Shown here piece after piece: positions 19,851 through 32,610 of a DNA stretch of 64,000 bases. The notes below the pieces were generated by a model. That model was not told where the DNA came from. It did no database searches and saw only the letters and a list, made by a program, of their open reading frames with translations. Location: assembly GCA_963575745.1 (NCBI GenBank), contig CAUYUJ010019090.1, positions 123,751 through 187,750 of the forward strand. Direction: 5' to 3'. The DNA comes from Prorocentrum cordatum. Its lineage: Eukaryota; Sar; Dinophyceae; Prorocentrales; Prorocentraceae. Positions within the stretch are counted from its first letter, which is position 1. Each line of letters opens with the position of its first letter. A program made the position numbers and the translations under genes.

Positions 19851-21340
19851 TAACTCGTAGAGCTTCCCCCAGCTAGTTGCTGGAAGCTTAAGGGTAATTC
19901 CGGGGCGCTGGAGAGCTAGTTGGCAAGAAAAAGCTCGACTGACCTTTTGGTGAGTTTTGGTCGGTTCAAAAATTTTCTTCTCTAGTATTTTTCCCGTGAT
20001 ATTCGATCTCATTCCCGCTCGCCGTCTTGATCTGAGCTCGATCGGGTACCCTGTACTGCCAAAAAGCACTCCGGCGGGATCGGCTGTTTCGAGTCATCTT
20101 GACAGGCGTTGTCGGTTCGTTGTAACTCGAGCTCTAGGACAGCTACAGAGCTCATACTTACAGACACCTCTTAGAATTATCAGGCGCGTCCGTCTGTTCG
20201 ATCCAGAGGTCTGCACGCGGTCTGCTACTCGAGCTAGGTCCGCAAACCTATTCGTATTATTCGAGTCATCTTGACATGTGCTGTCGGTTTTCTGTGCTTA
20301 ACTCGAGCTGTAGGATAGCTACAGAGCTGATGCTCACAGAAACACATTCAAATTCATCAGGCGGGTTCATCTGTTGCATCCAGAGGTCTGAAATCGGTCT
20401 GCTAGGTCCGCGAACCTATTCGTATTATTCGAGTTATCTTGACAGATGCTGTCGGGTTTCTGGACTTAACTCGAGCTGTAGGACAGCTACAGAGCTGATG
20501 CTTACAGGAAGCCATCCAAAATCATCAGGCGCGTTCATCTGTTGCATCTAGAGGTCTGAACTCGGTCTGCTACTCGAGCTAGGTCCGCGAACCTATTCGC
20601 ATTATTCGAGTCATCTTGACAGTGTCGGTTTTCTGTACTTAACTCGAAATCTAGGACAGCAACAGAGCTGGTACGCACATCAATCGATTCAGCATCATCA
20701 GGCGCGTGCGTCTGTTGCATCTAGAGCTCTGAACTCAGTCTTGTACTCGAGTTAGGTTCGAGATTATGATGAATTTCTTCACTTAACTTGAGCTGCAGAT
20801 GGGATCGAGAGCTCTCCTGCACATGACTCAGAAGAAAATTGTGAGGCGCGCTCGTCGAAGTATCTAGACGCTTGGCTTGGGTCTGTTATGAGCGCAAACG
20901 CCTAAGAACTAGTCATACTCTTCTTTGTTTCTTGTGATGGAATCGTTTCCTGGGCTGAACTCGAGGTGCAGATGAGCTGGAGAGCTCTGAGCCATTGGAA
21001 TGGGGAGATTATCGTCAGGCAAGCTATTTCAAAAAACATTCTAGACACCCATGCTCAGTCTGCTATTAGCGCTAGGGCTGAACACCGATTCGTACTCTGC
21101 TACTTCTTGGAAATGATACTCTTTCCTTGGTTTTACTTGTGCTGCAGATGAGCTACAGAGCTGTTCAGCACAGCAATGGGAAGGGATTCGTAAGGGCTAA
21201 TCGTCGAATATATGTAGAAGTCAGCGCTGAGGCAGAACAACTTTTCGTTCTCTGCTAACTCTTAGGACATAATATATGGCAAGGAAGCTCCACGAGTCTC
21301 CCGGCGGTAAGAAAGGTTGACGGTTCACCGCCGGCGCCCA
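19851..21340 (+). repeat. Composite block C-A-hairpin, + orientation
   Basis: Module C at 19,851-20,115, then monomers with CTCGAG starts at 20125, 20301, 20469 and 20642 (spacings 176, 168 and 173). Longer terminal units follow, then the hairpin at 21301-21334 (CCGGCGGTAA ... TTCACCGCCGG, one wobble pair). Confidence 0.75.
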
Positions 21341-22715
21341 GTGAAGAAATTCACCATCATGTCGAAAAATTGGACGAGCACAAATAGTTTTAGGGACCTA
21401 GCTCGAGTAGCATACTGAATTCAGAGCTCTAGATGCTCCAGCCGAACGCGCCTGATGATTCTCAATCGATCCGTGTGAGTACCAGCTCTCGTAGCGCTCC
21501 TAGAGCCCGAGTTGAGTACAGAAAACCGACAGCACCTGTCAAGATGACTCGAAGAATACGAATAGTTTCTCGGTCCTAGCTCGAGTAGCACATCGAGTTC
21601 AGACCTCTGGATGCAACATACGAGCGCGCATGGTGATTCTGGATCGGGTTCTGTGCGTACCAGCTCTGTAGCTCTCCTACAGCCCGAGTTAAGTACAGAA
21701 AACCGACAGCACTTGTTAAGATGACTCGAAGAGTACAATAGTGTCGCGGACCTAACTCGAGTAGCAGACCGAGTTCAGACTTCTGGATGGAACAGACGAA
21801 CGCGCCTGATGATTCTAGAACGGTTTCTGTGGATACCAGCTCTGTAGCTCTCGTACAGCTCGAGTTAAAGTAGCAAAAACCGACAGCGCCTGTCAAGATG
21901 ACTCGAAACAGCCGATCCCGCCCGGGCGCTTTTTGGAAGTAAAAGGTACCCGATCGAGCTCAGATCAAGACGGCGAGCGGGAATAATATCCAATATCACG
22001 GGAAAAAATATTAGAGCTCAACCGAGTAAAAGTCACCAACAGGTCCGTCGAGATTTTTCTTGCCAACTAGCTCTCCAGCGCGTTCGAATTACTCTTAAGC
22101 TTCCAGCAACTAGCTAAGGGAAGCTCTACGACTTACTAGCTCCAATCTGCGCCCGAATTCCTCTTAGCTCATCTTGCCGAAGAGCTCTACGAGGTACTGG
22201 GATCTGGCGGTAAACCGTCAAACAGGTAACCGCCGGGAGCCTCGTGGAGCTCTTTTCTCGCGCAGCGCTGCTCGAAACGCACGGGGAAAGCTTTCTCAAG
22301 CGTGCAGGGAAAAAAAAACTAGAAACATAAGTTTTTTTTCGGTTTTCATACAAAACTTCGGTTCCTGCAAGTGTTTTGATAGTAATACTGTTAGCTACGG
22401 ACCTGAGAATTTCACTGGCAGACGCCGCGTAACCCACTACACGTGAGCAACATCTGATTTCTTAATATATATGATCACATTTCTTTCAAATCTTAGCAAA
22501 ACCTACCCCAAGTCATCACATTGTCTCTTAAGGTCGGGTATGCCAACTAGCTCCACCCTGCGCCCGAATTCCTCTTAGCTCATCTTGCCGACGAGCTCTA
22601 CGAGGTACTGGACGCTGGCGGTAAGCCGTCAGCCTTGGTTACCGCCGGGGGACTCGTAGAGCTTCCTTGCCATATACCATCTCCAAAGAAGTAGCAGAGT
22701 ACGAATAGTTGTTCA
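21341..22715 (-). repeat. Composite block, inverted: A (to 21,900), C (to 22,140), D
   Basis: Orientation flips right after the hairpin at 21,334. Inverted D copies carry hairpins near 22,206-22,236 and 22,615-22,647, both with changed arms. Confidence 0.65.
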
Positions 22716-25060
22716 GCCCGAGCGCTAATAGCAGACTGATTGCAAGCGTCTAGATACATTCAACTAGCAACAGCTGCCAAGAAAATTCGTACACTACGAA
22801 TAGTTTTGCAGACCTAGCTCGAGTAGGGGACCGAGTTCAGACTTCTAGATGTTTCAGACGACCGCGTCTGATGTTTCTGAACCGGTTTCTGTGCGTACCT
22901 GCTCTGTAGCTCACCTACAGCTCGAGTTAAGTACACAAAACTGATGGTATCTGTCAAGAGAATCGGTAACATACGAATATTTCCGCAGACCTAGCTCGAG
23001 CAGTAGACCGAGATCAGACCTCTAGATGCTTCAGACGACCGCGTCTGATGATTCCGAATCGGTTTCTGTGCGTTCCAGCTCTGTAGCTCACCCACAGCTC
23101 GAGTTAAGTACAAAGGCCGACGGCATCTGTCAATAAAATCAATAGAATACGAATAGTTTCGCATACCTAGCTCGAGTAGTAGACCGAGTTCAGACCTCTA
23201 GACGCTTCAGACGACCGCGTCTGCTGATTCTGAATCAGTTTCTGTGCGTACCAGCTCTGTAGCTCTCATACAGCTCGAGTTAAGTACAACAAACCAACTG
23301 CATATGTGGAGAAAATTGATAGAAGACGAATAGTTTTGCATACCTAGCTCGGGTAGCAGACTGAGTTCAGACCTCTGGATGCTTCAGATGAGCGCGCCTG
23401 GTGATTCTAGATCGGTTTCTGTGAGTAACAGCTCTGTAGCTATCCTACAGCCCGAGTTAAGTACAGAAAACCGACAGCACATGTGAAGATAACTCGAACA
23501 AGACGAATAGTTCCGCGGAGCTACCTCGAGTAGCAGACCGAGTTCAGACCTCTGGATGCCACAGAGGAGCGCGCATGATGATTCTGAATGGGTTTCTGTG
23601 CGTACCAGCTCTGTAGCTCTCCTAGAGCCCGAGTTCAGTACAGAAAACTGACAACATCTGTCAAGATGACTCAAACAATACAAATAGTTTCGTGGACCTA
23701 GCTCGAGTAGCAGACTGAGTTCAAACCTCTAGATGCAACAGACGAGTGCGCCTGATGATTCGGAATCGTTTTCTGTGAGTACCAGCTCGGTAGCTCCCCT
23801 ACAGCTCGAGTTAAGTACAGAAAACCGACAGCACCTGTCAAGATGGCTCGAAACAGCCGATCCCGCCGGGATGCTTTTTGGCAGTAAAAGGTACCCGATC
23901 GAGCTGAGATTAAGACAGCGAGCGGGAATAATATCGAATATCACGGGAAAAAGTACTAGAGCTCAAACGAATGGTTGAATTTCGAGAACATAATTTTCAA
24001 CCGACAAAAAGTCACCAGAAGGCCCGTCGAGATTTGCCTTGCGAGCTAGCTTTCCAGCGCCCCGGAATTACTCTTAAGCTTCCAGCAACTAGCTAAGGGA
24101 AGCTCTACGAGTTACTTGGTAGCCTCCAGAACCCGGAGAGCAAAGAGGCATCCACGCACACACATCACACACGCACGCAGTTTAGCATGGAAAGGCTGGA
24201 AATGGGAGCCGGCGCTAAACCGTCAACCAGGTTGCCGCCGGGAGCTTCGTAGAGCTCTTGTCTGGACGGCGCTGCTCGGCATACATGGGGAAGCTTTCTT
24301 GTGCGTGAGCTGAAAAACTTGAAAAATTACGTTTTTCAGTTTTCACCGAAAACCGGTTCCTTCAAGTGTTTTGATAGTAATACTGCAGCTGCGGACCTGA
24401 GAATTTGACTGGCGGATGCGGCATAACCCACTACAGGTGCGAAAAATACCGGTTCTTATAATGAATGTTCAAATTTTCTACAATGTTCGCCCAACCGACC
24501 CAAAGTTCACACGCTGGAGCTTGCGGTAAACCGTCAACCAGGTTACCGCTGGGAGCCTCGTAGAGCTCTTGTCTGGACGGTGCTGATCGGAACATTTTTC
24601 AGTTTTCACCGAACGCCGGTTGCTTCAAGTGTTCTGATAGTAATACTGCAGCTACAGACCTGACTGCAGCTACAGACCTGAAAATATCACTGGCGGACGC
24701 AGCATAACCCACTACAGGTGCGAAACATACCAGTTCTTATAATGAATGTTCAAATCTTCCACAATGTTCGCCCAACCGACCCGAAGTTCACGCATTGTCC
24801 GCCCGGGCCGGGTGGGTCAACTAGCTGCACCCCGCGCCGGAATTCCTCTAGCTCATCGACTGGGAGCCGGCGGTGAACCGTCAACCAGGTTACCGCTGGG
24901 GGCCTCGTAGAGCTCTTGTCTGCACGGCGCTGCTCGGAATACATGGGGGAAGCTTTCTTACGCGTGAGCTGAAAAATTAGAAAAAATTACGTTTTTCAGT
25001 TTTCTTCAAAAGTCGGTTCCTTCAAGTGTTTTGATAGCAGCTACGGACCTGAGAATTTCA
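22716..25060 (-). repeat. Composite block, inverted: A (to 23,850), C (to 24,115), D cluster
   Basis: Monomer boundaries at 22,921, 23,099 and 23,276 give 177-178 bp. Three D ends with hairpins lie near 24,210-24,243, 24,530-24,552 and 24,868-24,900. A reversed module E end (CCGGAGAGCAAAGAGGCA) is at about 24,133. The word ACTGCAGCTACAGACCTG is doubled at 24,645-24,680. Confidence 0.65.
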
Positions 25061-26250
25061 CAGGCTATTCTTCGAGTCATCTTGACAGGAACTGTCGGTT
25101 TATTTGTACTGAACTCGGGATGTAGAAGAGCTACAGAGCTGGAGCTCGCAGAAACGAATCTGAATTATCATGCGCGTTCGTTCGTTGCATCCAGAGGTCT
25201 TAACTCGGTCTGCTACTCGAGCCAGGATGCGCACATCAATCGATGCACAATCATAAGGCGCACTCGTCTGTTGCATCCAGAGATCTGGACTTGGTCTAGC
25301 TACTCGAGCTAGGTTCGCGAAACTATTCGTAGTCTTCGACTTCTCTTAACAGGCGCTGTCGATATTCTGTACTTAACTCACTCTGTAGCATAGCCACAGA
25401 GCTTGTACGGACACATAATCGTTTTAGAATCATCAGGCGCGTTTGGCTGAAGCATCTAGAGCTCTGAACTGAGTCTGCTACTCAAGCTAGGTTCGCAAAA
25501 CTATTCCTATTCGACCGAGTATTCTTCGAAATGACAGTGCTTTTCTTTTTCACTTTAATTTAGCTGCAGATAAGCTTCCGAGCTCTTTGGCACATCAATT
25601 AGAAGAAAATCATCAGGCGTTGTCTGAAGTTTCTAGACGCTTGGCTTGGGTCTGTTCAGCACAGCAATGGGAAGGCAAATATCAGGGGCAACAGTAACAT
25701 GTATCTAGATGCCTGAGATCAGTCTGCTGTCAGCGCTCGGCTGGAAAACTATTCGTTCCGACATGATATGGCATGGAAGCTCTACGAGTCACCCTGCGGT
25801 AAGAAAGGTTGACGGTTTACCGCCGGCGCCCAGTACCTCGTAGAGCTCTTTGGCGAGGTGAGCTAAGAGAAATCACCTGTAGAGCTTCCCTTAGCTAGTT
25901 GCTGGAAGCTTAAGAGTAATACCTCGTAGAGCTCTTCGGCAAGATGAGCTGAGATAATTTGGGCGCAGGGTGCAGCTAGTAACTCGTAGAGCTTCCCTTA
26001 GCTAGTTGCTGGAAGCTTAAGAGTAATTCCAGGGCGAGGGCTAGTTGGCAAGAAGAATCTCGACGGACCTTTTGCTGATTTTTCCTCGATTGAAAATTCT
26101 GCTCTCGAAATTCTTCAATTCGTTTCAGCTTTAGTATTTTCCCTGTATTCGATCTTATTCCCGCTCGCCGTCTGAATCTCAGCTCGATCGGGTATCTATT
26201 ACTGCCAAAAAGCGTCCAGGCGGGATCAGCTGTTTCGAGTCATCTTGACA
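25061..26250 (+). repeat. Module A array, imperfect hairpin, then D and C fragments
   Basis: Array to about 25,790, hairpin at 25793-25826 with a damaged left arm, then three short truncated starts (CCTCGTAGAGCTC / ACCTGTAGAGCTTCCC / ACCTCGTAGAGCTC) in a row, then module C to 26,250. Confidence 0.6.
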
Positions 26251-28264
26251 CGCGTTGACGGTTTTCTGTAATTAACTCGAGATTCAGGAGAGCTACAGGG
26301 CTGGTTCGCACAGACACCGATTCAGAATCATCATGCGCGTTCGTCTGTTCCATCTAGAGGCCTGAACTCAGTCTGCTACTCGAGCTAACCCCGCAAAACT
26401 ATTCGTATTTTCGAGTTATCTTGACAGGTGGTGTCGATTTTCTGCACTTGACTCAGGCTGTAGGAGAGCGACAGAGCTGGTACACACAGAAATCGATTCA
26501 GTATTATCAGGCGCGTTGGTCTGTTGCATCGAGGTCTGAACTCGGTCTGCTACTCGAGCTAGGCCCACGAAACTATTCCTATCTTTACAGAGCTTGAGAA
26601 CTCTTCCGCACAGAAATCAGAAGGAAAGCATGAGGCACGCTAGTCTGAAGTATCCAGACGCTTGGCTTGGGTCTGTTATGAGCGCAGACGCGAAAGAACT
26701 AGTCATACTCTGCTATTTTCCTGGTGATGGAATTCGTTTTCTGGACTGAACTCGAGGTGCAGATGAGCTCGAGAGCTCTTTGGCATTGCAATGGGGAGAT
26801 AATCATTATGCGCGCTATTTGAAAGTATAGACACCCGCGCTCAGTCTGCTATTAGCGCTAGGGCTGAACACCGATTCGCACTCTGCTAGTTTCCTGGACA
26901 TGGTATTGTTTTTCATGGTTTTACTCGTGCTGCAGATGAGCTACAGAGTTGTTCAGCACAGCGATGGGAAGGGAATCGTCAGGGGCAATAGTGAAATGTA
27001 TCTAGGTGCCTGAGATCAGTCTGCTATCAGCGCTCGGGCTGAACAACTATTCGTTTTCTGTTCATTCTTCGGATATTATATATGGCAAGGCAGCTCTACG
27101 AGTCCCCCGGCGGTAAGAAAGGTTGACGGTTTACCGCCGGCGTCCAGTTGACAGACCCGACGTGCAGAGACAATGTGATGACTTTGGGTCGGTTTTTGTA
27201 CCTTTGTGTAAAATTTGAAAGGTCGTTTTAAGAACTATACTTCTCACCTGTAGTGGGTTATTCCGCGCGCGGCTGTGAAATTCTCAGGTCCGTAGCTGCA
27301 GTATTACTATCAAAGCACTAGAGGGAACCGACTTGGGGAAACAATCCCGTGATATTCGATCTTATTCCCGCACGCCGCTCGAATCTCAGCTCGATCGGGT
27401 ACCTTTTACTGGCAAAAAGCACTGGGGCGGGATCGGCTGTTTTGACTCATCTTGACAGGTTCTTTCGGTTTTCTGTACTTAACTCGAGCGAATTTTCTTG
27501 ACAGCTGTTGTCGGTTGTCTCTACTTAACCCGAACTGTAGGAGAGCTACAGAGCTGATGCGCACACGTTCTCGATTGAGAATTATCAGGCTCGTTCGTCT
27601 GAAGTATCTAGAGGTCTGAACTCAGTCTGCTACTGAAGCTACGTCCGCGAAGCTACTCCTATTCTACCGTTTTCTTAGATGATAGTGAGTTCCTTGACCG
27701 AACTCGAGCTACGTCTGAGCTTCAGAGCTCTCTGGCACAGAAAGCGGGAGGGAATCATCAGACGCGCTAGTCTGAAGTATCTAGACACTTGGATTCGGTC
27801 TGTTCCCGCAGAAGCCGAACAACTGTTCATGCTCTGCTATTTTTCTGGTGATAGAATGTTATTTTTCTGACTTAACTTGAGCTTCAGATGAGCTCCAGAG
27901 CTCTGGGCACAGAAATTGGAAGAACATTATCAGGCGCGCTATTTGGTATCTAGACGCTTGAAATCAGTCTTCTATCAGCGCTCGGGCTGAACAACTATAC
28001 GTACCCTGCTTATTTCTTGGGGATGTTATTGGTTTTCTTGGTATAACACGCGCTGCAGATGAGCTATAGAGCTGTTCAGCACAGCAATCGGAAGGGAATC
28101 TTCAGAGGCGCTAGTTGAATGTATCTAGACAGTTGCAATCAGTCTGCTATTCGCGCTCGGGCTCAACAACTATTCGTGCTCTGCTACTTCCTTGGAGATG
28201 GTATATGGCAAGGAAGCTCTACGAGTCCCCCGGCGGTAACGAAGGTTGACGGTTTACCGCCGGC
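26251..28264 (+). repeat. Two composite blocks in series
   Basis: A array to 27,100; perfect hairpin 27107-27140; part of D (to about 27,345); part of C (to 27,470); A array to 28,225; perfect hairpin 28230-28263. Confidence 0.7.
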
Positions 28265-30104
28265 GTCCAGTAATTCCGGCGCGCTGGAGAACTAGTTGGG
28301 AAGAAAAATCTCGACGGACTTTTTTTTTCTGACTTTTGCTCGGTTGAAATTTATGTTCTCGAAATTCAACCATTCGTTAAAGCTCTAGATATTCGATCTT
28401 ATCCCCGCTCGCTGTCTGAATCTCAGCTCGATCGGGTACCTTTTACTGCCAAAAAGTGTTACGGCGGGATTGGCCGTTTCGAGTCATCTTGACACGCATT
28501 GACGGTTTTCTATACTTAACTCGAGCTGTAGGGGAGCTACAGAGCTGGTGCGCACAGAAACCGATTCAGAATCATTATGCGCGTTCGTCTGTTGCATCCA
28601 GAGGTCTGAACTCAGTCTGCTACTCGAGCTAGGTCCGCGAAACTATTCGTATTCTTCGAGTCATCTTGACAGGTGCTGTCAGTTTTCTGTACTGAACTCG
28701 GGTGGTAGGAGAGCTACAGAGCTGGTGCGCACACGAATCGTTTCATAATCATCAGGCGCATTTGTCTGTTGCATCGAGAGGTCTGAACTCGGTCTGGTAC
28801 TCGAGCTAGGTTCGACAAACTATTCGCATTCTTTCAGTTCTCTTAACAGGCGCTGTCGGTGTTCTGTACCTAACTCGAGCTGTAGCATAGCTACATAGCT
28901 TGTACGCGCGTAATCGGTTCATAATCATCAGGCGCGTTCGGCTGAAGCATCTGGAGCTCTGAACTCAGTCTGCTTCTCGAGCTAGGTCTGCAAAGCTATT
29001 CGTATTCGACCGTTTTTTTGAAATGATGGTGAATTTCTTCGCTTATCTCGAGCTACAGATGAGCCTGAGAGCTCTTTCGCACAGAATTCAGAAGAAAATC
29101 ATGAGGCGTGCTTGTCTGGAGTATCCAGACGCTTGGCCTGGGTCTGTCATGAGCGCAGACGCCAAACAACTAGTCATACTCTGATATATTTCTGCTGATG
29201 AAATTCGTTTTCTGAACTGAACTCGAGGTGCAGATGAGCTTGAGAGCTCTTAGGCATTGCAAAGGGACGAGAATCATCATGCACGCTATTTGAAAGTATC
29301 TAGACACCCGCGCTTAGTCTGCTATTAGCGCTGGGGCTGAACACCGATTCGTACCTTGCTACTGTCTTGGAAATGGTGTTGTTTTTCTTGGTTTTACTCG
29401 TGCTGCAGATGAGCTACAGAGCTTTTTTTTCAGCACAGCAATGGGAAGGGAACCGTCAGGGGCAATAGTGAAATGTATCTAGACGCCTGAGATCAGTCTG
29501 CTATCAGCGCTCGGGCTGAACAACTATTCGTTCTCTGCTAGTTCTTTGGACATAATAAATGGCAAGGAAGCTCCACGAGTCTCCCGGCGGTGAGAAAGGT
29601 TGACGGTTTACCGCAGGCGCCCAGTTCGGGCGCAGTGTGGAGCTAGTTGGCAAACCGGACGTAAAGAGACAATGTGACGACTTGGGGTCGGTTTTGCTAA
29701 GATTTGAAATATTTGACAATTCATTTTGAGAAACCAGATTTTTTTACCTGTAGTGGGATATGCCGCGTCTGCCAGTAAAATTTTCAGGTCCGTAGTTGCA
29801 GTATGACTATCAAAACATTTGCAGGAACCAACGTTGGATGAAAACCGAAAAACGTATTTTCGAGTTTTTTCTTAACGCTTGAGAAGCTTTTCCCGTGTGT
29901 TTCGAGCCGTGACGCGCAAGAAAAGAGCTCTACGAGGCTCCCCGCGGTTACCTGGTTGACAGTTTACCGCCGGATTCCAGTCATCAGGAAAGCTTTCTGG
30001 TATGAGTGCCTCTTACCTTGTAAAGTTCTCAGCATCGACGAGCTAGAGAAATTCCGGCGCGGGGTGCAGCTAGTTGACCCACCCGGCCCAGGCGGGCAAT
30101 TCCC
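28265..30104 (+). repeat. Composite block C-A-hairpin-D
   Basis: Module C to about 28,500; monomer boundaries at 28519, 28696 and 28873 (177 bp each); hairpin 29584-29617 with one arm mismatch; D to about 29,980, with its own hairpin at 29941-29973. Confidence 0.7.
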
Positions 30105-30396
30105 GGAGAGCTCTCTGAGAGCTATAGGGCCTTAGAGTAGAAGCCGGACGGTGGTGGTGCCTGCGAGCAGCTCCTCCACGGCGCTCCAGAATCGTCGCAG
30201 GGGTCTGTTTGTCCCGGCAGCTGGTCCGGGGGCGCTTCCGGCACGCTTCCACGCATGCGTGCGCGCGTGCAGGCACGCGTGTAAGCGAGCCTGGCAGCGC
30301 TTCAGAAGCGCTTCAGGAGAGCCTCCCAGGGCTCGTCGTGAAACCTTTCGAGTGTGAGTGCCTCTTTGCTCTCCGGGTTTTGAACGCTAGCAAGTA
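30105..30396 (+). repeat. Module E copy 1
   Basis: Shares TCTCTGAGAGCTATAGGG, TTAGAGTAGAAG, CGGACGGTGGTGGTGC, GGCAGCGCTTCAG and the 3' end TTGAACGCTAGCAAGT with copy 2. The centre is rich in nested GCATGCGTGCGCGCGTGCAG-type palindromes. Its 3' end matches the LINE target site near 1,420-1,447. Confidence 0.75.
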
Positions 30397-30458
30397 CCTC
30401 GTAGAGCTCTTCGGCATTGATGAGCTAGAAGAATTCCGTCGCGGGGTGGAGCTAGTTG

Positions 30459-30753
30459 CCCGTAGAGCTCTCTGAGAGCTATAGGGTTTTAGAGTAGAAG
30501 ACGGACGGTGGTGGTGCTTACCAGAAGCCCATCTTCGCCGGTCCAGAATAGTCGCAGAAAGTTGTTGGTCCCGGCAGCGGGTCCGCGAGTGGTTCGGGCA
30601 CGTGTCCACGCGTGCCTGCTGCGCGCGTGCAGGCACGCGTGGAGGAGTCGCTGGCAGCGCTTCAGAGACGCCTCAGGAGAGCCCCCCCGGGGCACTTCAG
30701 GAAAGATCGAGTGCGAGTGCCCCGTGCTCTCCAGGTTTTGGACGCTACCAAGT
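30459..30753 (+). repeat. Module E copy 2
   Basis: Second copy, about 354 bp downstream of the first and separated by a short D start. It ends in CCAGGTTTTGGACGCTACCA, nearly the same as the sequence left of the LINE. Confidence 0.75.
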
Positions 30754-32250
30754 GGTTGATCCGACCAGAAAAGAAAAAAGCTCGTAGAGCTCTTCGGCGT
30801 CGATGAGCTAGAGGAATTCTGGCGCGGAATGGAGCTAGTTGGTCGACCTGGCCCGGGCAGTGAGAGATGTTGAAATAACTCGTAGATCTTCCCTTAGCTA
30901 GTTGCTGGAAGCTTAAGAGTAATTCCGGGGCGGTGGAGAGCTAGTTGGCAAGGAAATCTCGACGGACCTTTCGTTGACTTTTGCTCGGTTGAAAATTATG
31001 TTCTCGAAATTCAACAATTCGTTAGAACTCAAGTATTGTTTCCCGTGATCGTTGATCTTATTCCCGCTCGCTGTCTGAATCTCAGCTCGATCGGGTAGCT
31101 ATTACTGCCAACACGCACTGGGGCGGGATCGGCCGTTTCGAGTCATCTTGACACGCGTTGATTGTTTTCTGCCCTTAACTCGAGATTCAGGAGAGCTACA
31201 GAGCTGATACACACATAAACTGAATCAGAATCATTCGGCACGGTCATCTGACGCATCTAGAGGTATGAACGCACTCTACTACTCGAGCGAGGTTCCCGAA
31301 ACTATTCGTATTTTACTAATTTTCTTGACAGATGCTGCCGATTTTTGGAACTCAACTCGAGCCTTAGGAGGGCTACAGAGCTGGTGCGCCCACGTAATCG
31401 ATTTAGAATGATCAGACGCGTCTCGACTGAAGCATCTAGAGGTTTGCACTCGGTCCACTACTCGATCTAGGTCCGCGAAACAATTCGTATTGTACGATAT
31501 TTGTTAACAGGTGCTGTCGGTTATCTGTATTTGACTTTAGCTATAGGATCGCTATAGAGCTGGTACGCACACGTAATGGATTCAGAGTCATCAGTCGCGT
31601 TCGTCTAAAGCATCCAGAGGTCTGAACTCGGTTTACTACTCGAGCTAGGTCCGTAAAACTATGGTATTGTACGAAGTTTCTTCGCAGCTGTTGTCGGTTT
31701 TCTGTACCTAACTCGAGCTGTAGGAGAGCCACAAAGCTGATTCGCACACGTCTCGGTCCAGAATCATCAGGCGCGTTCGTCTGAAGCATCTAGAGGTCCG
31801 AACTTGGTCCGCTACTCGAGCTAGGTCTGCGAGGCTATTCGCATTCTACCGATATTCTGTCGAGATGATGGTGAGCTCCTTGACTGAAGTCGAGCTGCAT
31901 CTAAGCTTCAGAGCTATTCGGCACATAAATCAGACGCGCTAGTCTGAAGTATCTAGACGCTTGGATTAGGCTGTACAGAAGCCGAGCGACTATTGTTATT
32001 CTGTTCTTTTCCTGGTGATGGAATGGTTTTTCTGATTAAACTCGAGCTTCAGATGAGCTGCCGAGCTCTCAGGCACAGCAATCGGAATGCAATCATGAGG
32101 CGCGCTATTTCATAGTATCTAGACCCCATAAAATCAGTTTTCTATCAGCGCTCGGGCTCAACAACTATTCGTACTCTGCTACTTTCTTGGAGACAGTATT
32201 GGTGTTCTGGTCAACTCGCGCTGCAGATGAGCTACAGGTCTGTTCAGACG
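30754..32250 (+). repeat. Composite block D start, C, A array
   Basis: D start to about 30,870, module C to 31,140, and about six A monomers to 32,250. The expected terminal unit and hairpin are interrupted by a LINE remnant. Confidence 0.65.
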
Positions 32251-32610
32251 ATGCCATCCTTGTCCTGTGAGATTCCACAAGTAACCGGACTCAAGATTCT
32301 GGGGACGTGGCCTGACATGCATAGTTGAACATGGCGATGTAAAGTCTCGATTAGCAGAGGCAAAGGACAGTTTCTGGATGGGCAGATCTTTTAATGTGAG
32401 CCCGCTCATGTCGCAAACGACAAAGTTCCAGAGACATGATAGCAAAGTGCGCAGTTGTTTCTTGTGCGGCGTCGAGGGAGTAACGTGCGACGCGCATGCG
32501 TTGTTGATGATGCATGCGGAGGAGAGCATCGTCGTCGAAAGAGGCCCGCGGAGGACTGGCCAGAATATTAGGGAGCCCGATCTCGACAAGCACGCTCGCT
32601 GTTGCTGAGT
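32251..32610 (+). pseudogene. RT motif C and thumb remnant
   Basis: After DDAILVL and a stop, frames read VTGLKILGTWPDM, then RLAEAKDSFWMGRSF and SPLMSQTTKFQRHDSKVRSC. Their spacing fits the 'LGxx ... RL..A...f' region after the RT palm in LINEs. Family known, fragment broken; no function expected. Confidence 0.55.

Noticed and set aside
290-30000. Hairpin repeats as a CRISPR array or as transcription terminators
   Set aside because: Spacing is irregular (hundreds to thousands of bases), orientation varies, there are no uniform spacers or cas genes, and the context is eukaryotic.
30056-30090. GGTGCAGCTAGTTGACC in module D as a tRNA A box (SINE origin)
   Set aside because: Only a loose A-box likeness, no B box at a proper distance and no tRNA fold.
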